Shown here piece after piece: positions 1 through 7,655 of a stretch of 64,000 bases of DNA. The notes under the pieces are model-generated. The model worked only from the letters and a program-made list of their open reading frames with translations. It was not told the DNA's origin and searched no databases. This stretch comes from CBDDKS01 sp965230335 (GTDB lineage: Bacteria > Pseudomonadota > Gammaproteobacteria > Enterobacterales > Kangiellaceae), in NCBI GenBank assembly GCA_965230335.1, contig CBDDKS010000006.1:992001-1056000 (forward strand), in the 5' to 3' direction. Position 1 is the first letter of the stretch. The number at the start of each line of letters is the position of its first letter. The position numbers and the translations under genes were made by a program.

Positions 1-1
1 C

Positions 2-2518
2 GCTATTCGAAAACATTCTCTTGATCTGCCAGGTGGTGCTGTAAAAACTGCTGAAGGTAATATTCTGATAAGAACTCTAGGTCAGGCTTATACGGGAAAA
101 GATTTTTCTAAAATTATTGTTAAAACTGACAGTGATGGCACACAACTTCTATTAAAAGATATTGCCAATATAAAAGATGCTTTTTCAGAAGATGATAACT
201 TTGCACAATTTAATGGAAAAAAAGCATCTATTGTTAGAGTCCGATCGGTTGGAAAGCAAAATGATTTAAAAATATCAGCCGCTGTACATCAATATGTTGA
301 GGAGAAAAAGTTACCTAATGGCATTCATATCCAGATATGGGGAGATGGTGCTTATTATTTACAACAACGTCTGGATATGATGTTTGATAATATGCTGCTG
401 GGTGCTCTTCTGGTTTTTTTATTATTAACACTTTTCTTAAGAGTGAGAGTGGCTTTCTGGGTGTTGGTTGGTATACCCATTTGTTTTTTAGGCACCTTTC
501 TTTTTATGGATAAATTAGGTTCTATCGCAACCACGATTAATTTTTTAAGTTTATTTGGTTTAATACTGGTTCTTGGTATTGTTGTTGATGATGCCATTAT
601 TATTGGGGAAAGTATTTATTCTCAAATTAGAAAACATGGTCATACAAAGACCAATGTTATCCTGGGAGCACAGCGTGTGGCTATCCCTGCCACTTTTGGT
701 GTATTAACCACTATTGCAGCTTTTGTACCCATGCTAACACTCAACTCTGTTGCGGCACCTTTTTTTGAAGCGATTTCAGTCGTTGTTATTTTATCATTGA
801 TTTTTTCATTAATAGAATCCAAATGGATTTTACCTGCACATTTGGCTCATATGAAATTTACTGAAAATCAATCGCACAAGAAAAACCGTTTTTCTCAATA
901 TCAGGATACTTGTCGTCAGTGGTTAGAAAACTTTGCTTTTGATAAATATCAGCCTTTTCTCAAAAAAATACTCGCCTATCGATATGAAACCTTAATCAGT
1001 TTCATCAGCCTGTTATTTTTAAGTATTGCACTGGTCATGAATGGCTGGATTAAATTTGAACTTTTCCCCAGTGTGCCTAACGATGGTATATTGGTTAGTT
1101 TTTCATTAAATGAAGGTTCATCAATAACACAACGAAATCAATTAATTGAACGACTGGAAACAACAGCTCAACAAACCAGCGACTCTTTAAGTAAGCAATA
1201 CAACAATAACAACCCTATTGTTGAGCATATTTTATCCTGGACAGAAAATGATATTAGTGGTGGTCTTTATATAGAATTGGAAAAAGGTGAAGAACGTTTA
1301 GTTAACACCTTCGATTTTGAAAAAGCCTGGCGAGAAAACTTTGGTGAAGTTGCTGGCGTTAATTATATTCGATTTATATCAGATGCAGGTGTGGGTGGCG
1401 AATCCAATTTAAGTTTTACTTTAGTCGGTAATGATTTTTCTGAATTGGAAACCGTATCTGAAAAACTCAAAGATCAACTGGCCACTTTCAATGGTGTCTA
1501 TGATATTCGTAGTTCTTATAATTCTGGCAGCCAGGAAATACAATTAAGACTCAAACCACATGCTGAAACATTAGGTATTAGTCTGGACAGTTTAGGTCAA
1601 CAAATACGTCATAGCTTTTATGGTGAAGAAGCTCAAAGAATTCAACGTGGTAAAGATGAAATCCGAGTCATGGTAAAACTACCTCTCAAAGAACGTCAAA
1701 CCATAGCTGATTTGGAAAATATAAACATTAAAACCAATCAAAATAAATGGGTTCCTTTTAAAACCATTGCCGATTACACAATTAAGAGCAGTTATGCTTC
1801 GATTCAAAGAGAAAACGGAAAAAGAGCCATTTCAGTCATGGCGGATATTAATCCTGAAATGATAGAGTCCAGAGTGGTTACTGAAAAAATGGAAAAAGAA
1901 TTGATTCCAGCCATATTAAAACAACACCCTCAGGTTACATTCAGTTTAAGTGGCAGTAGCCAGGAGCAAGAAGAGTTTACCAGTGAATTGATACCGGCTT
2001 TCTCTGCTGCTTTTGCACTCATTTACATTTTAATTGCCATTCCACTTAAATCCTATACTCAACCCTTAATTGTCATGAGTGTCATTCCATTTGGATTTAT
2101 TGGTGCAATTATTGGTCACATTATTTTTGCCAAAAGTTTAAGTATGATGTCTTTATTTGGCTTAGTTGCATTAACCGGTGTTGTGGTCAACGACAGTTTA
2201 ATTATGGTTGATTTTGTCAATCGTGCAAAACGAACAGGCGCTTCTTTTTTTGATGCCATTTTAAATGCTGGCACAGCTCGTTTTAGAGCCATTCTACTGA
2301 CATCATTAACCACCTTTTTAGGATTATTGCCTATTTTATTTGAAAAAAGTTTACAGGCACAAGTGATCATCCCAATGGCATTATCATTGGCTTTCGGTAT
2401 TTTATTTGCAACGGTTATTACCTTGTTATTGATTCCTGCGCTTTATTTGATTTTGCAAGATATCAAACAGGTTTCCCTCAATTCATTCCGTATATTGAAT
2501 ACCTGGTTAAGACGATAG
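2..2518 (+). CDS. RND-family efflux transporter permease (3' part, truncated by window edge)
   Basis: The frame is open from base 2, so about 839 C-terminal residues of a roughly 1040-residue RND inner-membrane pump are present. RND pumps export drugs, metals or lipids by proton antiport together with a periplasmic adaptor and an outer-membrane channel. Visible features are a porter-domain end (GDGAYYLQQRLDMM), a block of membrane helices, the helix-4 proton-relay motif VVDDAIIIGE, a second periplasmic porter half, and a final helix block (LIYILIAIPLKSYTQPLIV, FGLVALTGVVVNDSLIMVDF). The VVNDSLIMVDF motif resembles multidrug (HAE) and lipid-type pumps more than copper pumps, but the substrate cannot be read. 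The adaptor is presumably upstream, outside the window. An internal ATG at 377 would give a 713-residue product but is not a real start. Confidence 0.93.
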   Translation, partial: AIRKHSLDLPGGAVKTAEGNILIRTLGQAYTGKDFSKIIVKTDSDGTQLLLKDIANIKDAFSEDDNFAQFNGKKASIVRVRSVGKQNDLKISAAVHQYVEEKKLPNGIHIQIWGDGAYYLQQRLDMMFDNMLLGALLVFLLLTLFLRVRVAFWVLVGIPICFLGTFLFMDKLGSIATTINFLSLFGLILVLGIVVDDAIIIGESIYSQIRKHGHTKTNVILGAQRVAIPATFGVLTTIAAFVPMLTLNSVAAPFFEAISVVVILSLIFSLIESKWILPAHLAHMKFTENQSHKKNRFSQYQDTCRQWLENFAFDKYQPFLKKILAYRYETLISFISLLFLSIALVMNGWIKFELFPSVPNDGILVSFSLNEGSSITQRNQLIERLETTAQQTSDSLSKQYNNNNPIVEHILSWTENDISGGLYIELEKGEERLVNTFDFEKAWRENFGEVAGVNYIRFISDAGVGGESNLSFTLVGNDFSELETVSEKLKDQLATFNGVYDIRSSYNSGSQEIQLRLKPHAETLGISLDSLGQQIRHSFYGEEAQRIQRGKDEIRVMVKLPLKERQTIADLENINIKTNQNKWVPFKTIADYTIKSSYASIQRENGKRAISVMADINPEMIESRVVTEKMEKELIPAILKQHPQVTFSLSGSSQEQEEFTSELIPAFSAAFALIYILIAIPLKSYTQPLIVMSVIPFGFIGAIIGHIIFAKSLSMMSLFGLVALTGVVVNDSLIMVDFVNRAKRTGASFFDAILNAGTARFRAILLTSLTTFLGLLPILFEKSLQAQVIIPMALSLAFGILFATVITLLLIPALYLILQDIKQVSLNSFRILNTWLRR

Positions 2519-2689
2519 TATTACTCTTTCAACCAAGGTGACAACAGCTTGCTTAGGTAAAGTTTAACAGTGATTTAACGAATAAATAAACCTTAGAAAT
2601 TGTAGAAAAGGGTATATTCCAATATGATGAGACTCCATTGACTTCTCATCGTTAATTTAACATTAAAAAATCCCTTGCTTCTATATTTT

Positions 2690-3940
2690 ATGAAATATTT
2701 ATTGATAACTTCTATAAGTATACTATGCCTTACACAAATTGCGTGTACATCACAAGCATCGAAAAATAATTCAACAGCTTCTATTCAACAAAGCACCCAT
2801 CATAAAACCAAACGGTTTACTGATGAAACCGTTGTATTTGAACAATTATCCTATGAAAAAGCATTTCAAAAGGCAAAAGAGGCTAATAAGTTATTATTGA
2901 TTGATTTTTATACTGAATGGTGTGGCCCTTGTGCTTTTTTAGATGAAAACATTTTTCCATTAAAAAAAGTTCATACCTATTTTAACAGTCACTTTATCAA
3001 CCTAAAGGTAGATGTAGAAAAAGGCGAAGGTATTGACCTTGCGAAAAAATTTCATATCCATAGCTATCCAACCCTTTTATGGATTAATCATAATGGAGAA
3101 GTTGTTCATCAGTTAATTGGTAGTCAGTATGAAGATACCCTATTGGAGATTGCACGTTCAGCCAATCACCCTAAGAAAAACGGGTTATTCTTACAAAAGA
3201 AATATCAATCTGGTATACGCAATACTGATTTTCTACAGGATTATATAGTACAAGCCATCTATGCAGACAGTGATTATGCTGAAGCATTAGAAATTTATTA
3301 TCAGAAAAAACCACTTAAAAAAATGTTCAATGCTTTAGATTGGAAAATTCTGACAACAACTACACAATCAGTTTCTGACAAAAAATTTAAGTTTATTACA
3401 AAAAATAAAAAAAGGTTTTCTAAAGTCGTTGGCAAACTATCTGTTAAGGAATTTATTGAGAAAAGAATGAAAAAACAAATAAAGTTTGTGAAGAAACACA
3501 ATAAAAATGATGCTCATGCTCTTAATCAACTGTTTAAAGAATTGACAGATATGGATGAGTATTATGGAAAAAAATTTTCTGAGAAAGAATCTTTAAATAA
3601 ATTATACCATATAGACAGATTAAAATGGATTGATGCCCTGGTTGATTTTCATTTAAAACATGATTATGACGATCCTAAAAAACTGAATGAAATAGCTAAT
3701 ACCTTCACAAAAAACTTTCAAAAAACACCTGAAACTTTAAACAAACTATCACAAATGGCTGAACGTGCTGTTGAACTGGACAATAATCACATGAATTATG
3801 ATACCTATGCTATGGTTTTACATAAAATGAATCATATTGAAAAAGCCAGACAATATGCTCAAAAATCGTTAGAACTAGCCAATAAGTATCAAAAAAAGCA
3901 TTTATGGTCCTTTAAATTTTTAAACCAAGAAAGCCATTAA
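2690..3940 (+). CDS. Thioredoxin-fold lipoprotein with helical C-terminal region
   Basis: The protein of about 416 aa starts at the ATG at 2690; a TTG five codons upstream is less likely. A signal peptide ends in IAC (Cys19), so it is probably a lipoprotein, although the lipobox is imperfect because Gln occupies the -3 position. The thioredoxin domain at about residues 55-160 carries the redox motif EWCGPC, followed by a typical cis-Pro segment (HSYPTLLWI). The remaining 250 residues are Lys-rich and helical, possibly TPR-like near the C-terminus (AERAVELDNNHMNYDTYAMVLHKMNHIEKARQYAQ). It likely acts in periplasmic thiol-disulfide exchange; the partner is unknown. It is a single-gene unit without a clear ribosome-binding site. 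Confidence 0.8.
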   Translation: MKYLLITSISILCLTQIACTSQASKNNSTASIQQSTHHKTKRFTDETVVFEQLSYEKAFQKAKEANKLLLIDFYTEWCGPCAFLDENIFPLKKVHTYFNSHFINLKVDVEKGEGIDLAKKFHIHSYPTLLWINHNGEVVHQLIGSQYEDTLLEIARSANHPKKNGLFLQKKYQSGIRNTDFLQDYIVQAIYADSDYAEALEIYYQKKPLKKMFNALDWKILTTTTQSVSDKKFKFITKNKKRFSKVVGKLSVKEFIEKRMKKQIKFVKKHNKNDAHALNQLFKELTDMDEYYGKKFSEKESLNKLYHIDRLKWIDALVDFHLKHDYDDPKKLNEIANTFTKNFQKTPETLNKLSQMAERAVELDNNHMNYDTYAMVLHKMNHIEKARQYAQKSLELANKYQKKHLWSFKFLNQESH

Positions 3941-4064
3941 TAAACATACTCTTTCAATATAAATATACTCTTTCTACCATGCCCACTTTTCACGAAGTAT
4001 TTTTCATCGTCCTCTTCTAAATTCTTCTCTTCTAAAGTATTTTTATAAATAACTTATTTTTTTG

Positions 4065-4092
4065 TTGCATTTTCTAAAAAAGAGCGTATAGT
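4065..4092 (+). promoter_or_regulatory. Strong sigma-70-type promoter with GC-rich discriminator
   Basis: TTGCAT at 4065-4070, a 16-bp spacer and TATAGT at 4087-4092, followed by the discriminator GCGCGCC. This GC-rich discriminator resembles stringently controlled stable-RNA promoters. The predicted start, near 4099, nearly coincides with an ATG at 4101, so the transcript is either a leaderless mRNA or a non-coding RNA. Confidence 0.6.
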
Positions 4093-4098
4093 GCGCGC

Positions 4099-4319
4099 CC
4101 ATGAATTTACAGCAACTAATAACGATATCCAAAAAACCACGTACTTTGTGGTTCATGGTGGTGTGCACAATGAACAAATGTCATCACCTATTAGAAAAAT
4201 ATCGTATGAGTGGATACATCAATACTTAAATAGATTCTCACTTTATTGGGAGGTCTATAAAAAACGCCTTCCAGAAACGCTAAAACCCTGGTAGGTACAT
4301 TACCCATCAGGGTTTTTTT
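4099..4319 (+). ncRNA. Candidate structured small RNA (or leader mRNA)
   Basis: A unit of about 220 nt is delimited by the strong promoter and an intrinsic terminator. It can form a hairpin AACCAC/GTGGTT around 4134-4153 and a GGGAGG/CCTTCC stem around 4248-4273, before the terminator stem at 4282-4316. An ATG at 4101 opens a 42-codon frame (starting MNLQQLITISKKPRT), and a longer overlapping frame also exists; neither resembles a family I know, and there is no room for a ribosome-binding site. I recognise no known sRNA family. Function is unknown. Confidence 0.4.
4282..4319 (+). terminator. Intrinsic terminator
   Basis: AAAACCCTG (4282-4290) pairs perfectly with CAGGGTTTT (4308-4316), with a small inner GGTA/TACC stem, followed by a run of T. 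It ends the unit transcribed from the 4065-4092 promoter. Confidence 0.75.
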
Positions 4320-4330
4320 ATAAGGTTTTT

Positions 4331-4483
4331 ATGCAACAACGACACATTTTATTAAAACCGCAGACTCGTCCATATCATCAATGGCTATCAGTCGAGTTAT
4401 GTCTGATAGACAGTGAATGGACTCATTCACTGATTATGATACATCGTATTTTTGATGTGTCATTAGAGAATGCACCCATGTAA
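4331..4483 (+). CDS. Possible 50-aa ORF, maybe a gene remnant
   Basis: The ATG lies just behind a terminator T-tract and lacks a ribosome-binding site. The peptide starts MQQRHILLKPQTRPYHQ and contains LSVELCLIDSEWTHSL. This segment is faintly like the N-terminal part of chorismate lyase (W..L...D.S.T..L), but the match is too weak to assign. It is followed by hairpins and a second terminator. It could be a truncated gene or chance. Confidence 0.2.
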   Translation: MQQRHILLKPQTRPYHQWLSVELCLIDSEWTHSLIMIHRIFDVSLENAPM

Positions 4484-4503
4484 ATAGTCTTCATACAAAA
4501 ACA

Positions 4504-4582
4504 GGAAGGCTATTCAAGAATAACAGCCTTCCGCAGCGTTCAAAAACCTCGGCAGGCTTTAAAAACTTACCGAGGTTTTTTT
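4504..4582 (+). terminator. Hairpin followed by intrinsic terminator
   Basis: GGAAGGCT near 4504 pairs with AGCCTTCC near 4525-4532. A second, stronger stem, AAAAACCTCGG (4542-4552) with CCGAGGTTTTT (4570-4580), is followed by more T. This is the second terminator within 300 bp, so at least two short transcripts end here. Confidence 0.65.
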
Positions 4583-4664
4583 ATGTCTATCGGTAACATT
4601 ATTTAATAAAAAATAATGTTTGTTCTTTTACAAAAAGATAAATTGTTGAGTTTTAATAATGAAC

Positions 4665-4692
4665 TTAGGGGCTGTTGATCTTTTATAGGTTA
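4665..4692 (+). repeat. Interspersed repeat, single arm (copy A)
   Basis: This 28-nt copy matches the family core GGGGCTGTTTATCTTTTAT with one difference (GTTGATC). The same arm recurs at 18976 and 52797, in a palindrome at 12326, and as divergent forms at 30702 and 39226. No inverted partner was found nearby. Confidence 0.6.
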
Positions 4693-4861
4693 TGCCTATT
4701 TGTTCATTATCCATTTTTATGAGGTGCTTGATTCATTTTTAAAACACCTCATACACAGACTAAATCAATCTGTATTGGATTTGCGGCAACTGGTTCTGTA
4801 AGCCAGGCTGGCACAGTAATCTCTGATTTTCTGTGTACCTATCTAATAGAGATTATTTAGA
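4693..4861. other. Gene-free stretch before the tRNA region
   Basis: It holds an 8-bp inverted repeat ATGAGGTG/CACCTCAT (about 4720-4753), which could be a terminator or stem-loop, and otherwise no feature I can name. Confidence 0.4.
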
Positions 4862-4935
4862 AGGCTAATAGCTCAGTCGGTTAGAGCAATAGATTCATAA
4901 TCTATAGGCCGTAGGTTCAACTCCTACTTAGCCCA
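4862..4935 (+). tRNA. tRNA-Met(CAT)-like gene, slightly degenerate
   Basis: A full cloverleaf can be drawn: D-arm GCTC...GAGC, anticodon stem ATAGA/TCTAT with loop TTCATAA (anticodon CAT at 4896-4898), and T-arm GTAGG-TTCAACT-CCTAC. Acceptor pairs 2-7 are perfect (GGCTAA/TTAGCC), but position 1 is an A:C mismatch and no CCA is encoded (ACTA follows). The other complete tRNAs in the window do encode CCA. It could be a working tRNA-Met, a tRNA-Ile2 (CAT, needing lysidine), or a decaying copy. Confidence 0.55.
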
Positions 4936-5035
4936 CTATCCACCACCAGAGTGGATCCGCCTTTCACGCGGCAATGGAAAGCCTTAGGGCTGGGGTTCGA
5001 CTCCCCCCGTTTGGACGTCGGTTAACGTCCCTACC
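4936..5035 (+). pseudogene. tRNA-Glu-like remnant
   Basis: It contains a Glu-type anticodon arm (CCGC-CTTTCAC-GCGG, 4957-4971, anticodon TTC) and a T-arm-like segment (GGGG-TTCGACT-CCCC, 4992-5006). The spacing between them is too long, and no acceptor stem or D-arm can be paired. The ATCCAC/GTGGAT hairpin just before occupies the expected D-arm place. It is read as a tRNA fragment or a tRNA-like structured RNA. Confidence 0.3.
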
Positions 5036-5353
5036 GAAGCACTTCCCGATCACATATGAATAGTCTCTTTGACTTAGGTTATAGAACTATACATACTTGA
5101 TCAGCAACTTTGTTACTCGTGTTATTGGAGTGTCAATAATCATGTTACTATGATTGTTTTTGATAACTTAAAACTGCTATTACCTTTCATAAGGATGTCG
5201 TTGATAGGGAATGCAGGATATCAGATTGAACGGATTGAATCAGATTTTAAGCTATTCATAAATAACTATGGTTAACCTGAATAACGTAAACAATAGCCCG
5301 TAGCAAACTTGTGAAGTGCTTCACCTATTTAAACCTAACTAAGGAGTTTTCTT
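5036..5353. other. Gene-free upstream region of the slipin gene
   Basis: About 300 bp of AT-rich sequence with no ORF or strong repeat. It must contain the slipin promoter, but I see no clear -35/-10 pair. A good ribosome-binding site AAGGAG lies at 5341-5346. Confidence 0.4.
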
Positions 5354-6496
5354 ATGTTGATGAAACGATTGGATATTGCAGATAACGAAAAAGTCTTGAT
5401 GTTTAAAAATAAAAGTTTCGTTCGGGTATTAGAACCAGGTCGGTACACTTATTTTGATTGGAACAATCATTTGACTTTTCAAACCTACGATATCACCAAT
5501 GTTATTTTTGAGCACAAAATGGATCAGTTTTTATTGAAAAGCTATCCTGTATTAACTGAAAAATACATCGATAAGTATGAAACCAATGACCATCAGGTTG
5601 CCATTATCTCTATTGATGGCAAATTCAATCAGGTTTTAGCACCTGCATCTTTTATTGCTGTTTGGAAAAGTGCGGATGTTAAAGTTGATGTTTTGGATAT
5701 TTCGGATACCTACGAAATCAATGATGCTTTATTGGTTCATATGTTATCACAATTACGGAAAAGCAAATTTTCCAATACAATCGCTGATCATTTCCACTAT
5801 ATCGAGGTACCCGATAAACAAGTGGGATTATTGACTATTAATGGTCAAATTGAGCGTATTTTAAAAACCGGTAGCTATGGTTTTTGGAAATTTCATCGTT
5901 CAATTAACGTCAAATTGATTGATGGACGATTACAAACACTTGATGTGAGTGGTCAGGAGATTTTGACCAAAGATCGTGTTAGCTTACGTATTAACTTGTA
6001 TGGTAATTATCAAGTGATTGATCCAGAAAAAGCAGCAACTTCTGTATCAGACTATAAAGAATTACTCTACAAAGAATTACAATTAGAGTTACGTGAAGTC
6101 GTTGGTACTCAATCATTGGATGAATTGTTAGCCGATAAAGATGCGATTAGCGCTTCTCTTGCTAAAAGCATTCGACAAAAAATGACAGCTTATGGATTGA
6201 ATGTCATCAGTGTCGGCGTTAAGGATATTATTTTGCCTGGTGAGATGAAGCAGATTTTAAATCAAGTTGTTGAGGCGCAAAAACAAGCCGAAGCGAATTT
6301 GATTAAACGTCGTGAAGAAACTGCTGCGACACGTTCACTTCATAACACAGCAAAAATGATGGAAAACAACCCAACATTGATGCGTTTGAAAGAGTTGGAA
6401 GCTTTGGAAAAAGTTGCCGACAAAATCGATAACATCAGTGTATATAACGGTCTTGAAGGTGTCATGAATGGTTTGGTTAAATTATCTAAAGCATAA
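5354..6496 (+). CDS. Slipin / SPFH (band 7) domain protein
   Basis: This 380-aa protein has AAGGAG seven bases upstream of the ATG. The C-terminal 220 residues form an SPFH/band-7 domain (LTKDRVSLRINLYGNYQVIDPEKAA, ELQLELREVVGTQSLDELL, GLNVISVGVKDIILPGEMK) followed by a short coiled coil (VVEAQKQAEANLIKRREE), as in slipins that scaffold membranes. Unusually, the N-terminal half has no membrane helix but three copies of a V-x5-G-x4-VL-x-P/T-G/A pattern (about residues 14-36, 81-105, 157-180), each ending in an aromatic. It is probably membrane-associated in a complex. A small basic ORF follows after 79 bp. Confidence 0.85.
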   Translation: MLMKRLDIADNEKVLMFKNKSFVRVLEPGRYTYFDWNNHLTFQTYDITNVIFEHKMDQFLLKSYPVLTEKYIDKYETNDHQVAIISIDGKFNQVLAPASFIAVWKSADVKVDVLDISDTYEINDALLVHMLSQLRKSKFSNTIADHFHYIEVPDKQVGLLTINGQIERILKTGSYGFWKFHRSINVKLIDGRLQTLDVSGQEILTKDRVSLRINLYGNYQVIDPEKAATSVSDYKELLYKELQLELREVVGTQSLDELLADKDAISASLAKSIRQKMTAYGLNVISVGVKDIILPGEMKQILNQVVEAQKQAEANLIKRREETAATRSLHNTAKMMENNPTLMRLKELEALEKVADKIDNISVYNGLEGVMNGLVKLSKA

Positions 6497-6575
6497 TGAT
6501 GTCATCAGATCTCAGTTCATACTCTTATTTATTAAGTATTTAAATGAGAGTATGACATCACTTTTGGAGAATAGT

Positions 6576-6755
6576 ATGAAACAACTTAAGAAAAAACCTA
6601 GAAACCACTTGTACAATCATCCTTTGCTACACAAAGGTGGCGCACATGAAAAAACGCACAAAGCCAAGCGTAGAAAAGACAAGGTTAAATTGAAAAAAGA
6701 GTGGTTATCTGAAAATTATTTTTATTTAAAACTTTTGAAGATAATTTTCAAATAA
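6576..6755 (+). CDS. Small basic protein, ArfA-like in layout (function not proven)
   Basis: It encodes 59 residues from an ATG with GGAG at 6565-6568. The protein is Lys/Arg/His-rich (MKQLKKKPRNHLYNHPLLHK, then KTHKAKRRKDKVKLKK) and ends in a hydrophobic tail (NYFYLKLLKIIFK). The last 15 codons form a 15-bp hairpin just before the stop. The ribosome-rescue factor ArfA has the same layout: short basic protein, hydrophobic degradation-prone tail, and an RNase III-cut hairpin inside the 3' coding end. The PLLHK-x-basic segment is also loosely ArfA-like. Direct sequence identity is too weak to name it. A longer frame from 6468 overlaps the slipin gene and is unlikely. Confidence 0.55.
   Translation: MKQLKKKPRNHLYNHPLLHKGGAHEKTHKAKRRKDKVKLKKEWLSENYFYLKLLKIIFK
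6710..6750 (+). promoter_or_regulatory. Long hairpin inside the 3' coding end of the small basic ORF
   Basis: Bases 6710-6724 pair with 6736-6750 (outer ten pairs perfect, TGAAAATTAT/ATAATTTTCA, plus two G-U pairs inside). The stop codon is at 6753-6755. The AT-rich stem and lack of an immediate T-run make it a poor terminator and a reasonable RNase III-type processing site. Confidence 0.5.
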
Positions 6756-6808
6756 TCATTTTTTATTTTAGATAAGCAACTTGAACTCAAGATAAATAAT
6801 CACTCTAT

Positions 6809-6883
6809 GCGTCGTTCGTCTAATGGTAAGACACCAGACTTTTAACCTGGATAATCTGAGTTCAAATCTCAGGCGATGCACCA
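6809..6883 (+). tRNA. tRNA-Lys(TTT) with an unusual Glu/Gln-like body
   Basis: It has a complete 75-nt cloverleaf with encoded CCA: acceptor GCGTCGT/GCGATGC (two G-U pairs), D-arm GTCT-AATGGTA-AGAC, anticodon loop CTTTTAA (TTT at 6841-6843), and T-arm CTGAG-TTCAAAT-CTCAG. The anticodon stem closes with an A:C mismatch next to the loop. The TC at positions 8-9 and the GTCT D-stem are like tRNA-Glu, not the usual bacterial tRNA-Lys (TA-GCTC). It could be a phage-type or recently recruited tRNA. Confidence 0.85.
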
Positions 6884-6899
6884 CAAACCATATCATGCT

Positions 6900-7655
6900 C
6901 TATAAAACCGCTTTGACTTTCTCAGCAACCCATTCTGGATCATCCTGCGGTAAATCATGTCCTGCCCAAGGGTGACAATCGTAAGTTGCATGATAATAAT
7001 CAATAATACTTAAACTACACTCCTTTGAAACCAAGCTATCTGTTTCTGAAAATAAGACATGTATTGGCGGCAAGAACTCTTCTTTAGGCAATGAAAACCT
7101 CGAAGCAGCATGTAATTGTCGAATAATATTGGTAAAAGAAACTGGATGTTTATTTTGTATGGCTACCCAATCAGAAATTAATTGTTTTTCCATGGGTTGT
7201 TTGTGACACGTAAGTTGATAAATGGCTTCTTCCCGTTGTTCAACATCAGTTACTTTGAACAGTCCTATTTTTTTTAATACTTCAAATAAACGAAACCTTT
7301 CTAAAACAGGATTTAAACGACTGCTGGTATTCATCAAAATAATTTTTTTAAATAATTTTGGTCGATTGCTGGCCCATTGCAATGCCACCATACCGCCTAA
7401 TGATAATCCAATCACACACCATTCTTCTTCTTGCAAAGCCTGAATACTTTTCTGTGTTATTTGTATCAGCTGTCTTTCTAAAAAAGAAGGATATGCCTCT
7501 ATATTCTTTGGACTCTTTATATCATACAAACAACCGGCACCTGGTAAATCCGGTGTTACTATTTCAACATCAGGCATTATTTTTTTTAATGCTGTCAACA
7601 GTGTCTTCCAGTGTAAAGCATCTCTTCCCAAACCACGTAGTAAAATCAACTTCAT
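6900..7655 (-). CDS. Alpha/beta hydrolase
   Basis: This 251-aa protein has the full hydrolase triad: nucleophile elbow GLSLGG, acid in SETDSLV, and His in AGHDLPQDDP. Its start ATG directly abuts the stop codon of the upstream M14 peptidase gene (TAAATG), so the two are translationally coupled. Alpha/beta hydrolases of this size include esterases and BioH-like enzymes. No biotin or ester-pathway genes lie nearby, so the substrate is open. The pairing with a carboxypeptidase-like protein suggests joint processing of a peptide or amide compound. Confidence 0.8.
   Translation of the reverse strand: MKLILLRGLGRDALHWKTLLTALKKIMPDVEIVTPDLPGAGCLYDIKSPKNIEAYPSFLERQLIQITQKSIQALQEEEWCVIGLSLGGMVALQWASNRPKLFKKIILMNTSSRLNPVLERFRLFEVLKKIGLFKVTDVEQREEAIYQLTCHKQPMEKQLISDWVAIQNKHPVSFTNIIRQLHAASRFSLPKEEFLPPIHVLFSETDSLVSKECSLSIIDYYHATYDCHPWAGHDLPQDDPEWVAEKVKAVL

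Noticed and set aside
377..2518. Intact 713-aa RND protein starting at 377
   Set aside because: The frame is open to the window edge and encodes typical RND porter residues before 377, so the gene is only cut by the window.
4091..4294. 67-codon ORF over the small-RNA unit
   Set aside because: Its GTG start lies inside the predicted -10 element, it runs into the terminator stem, and it resembles no family.
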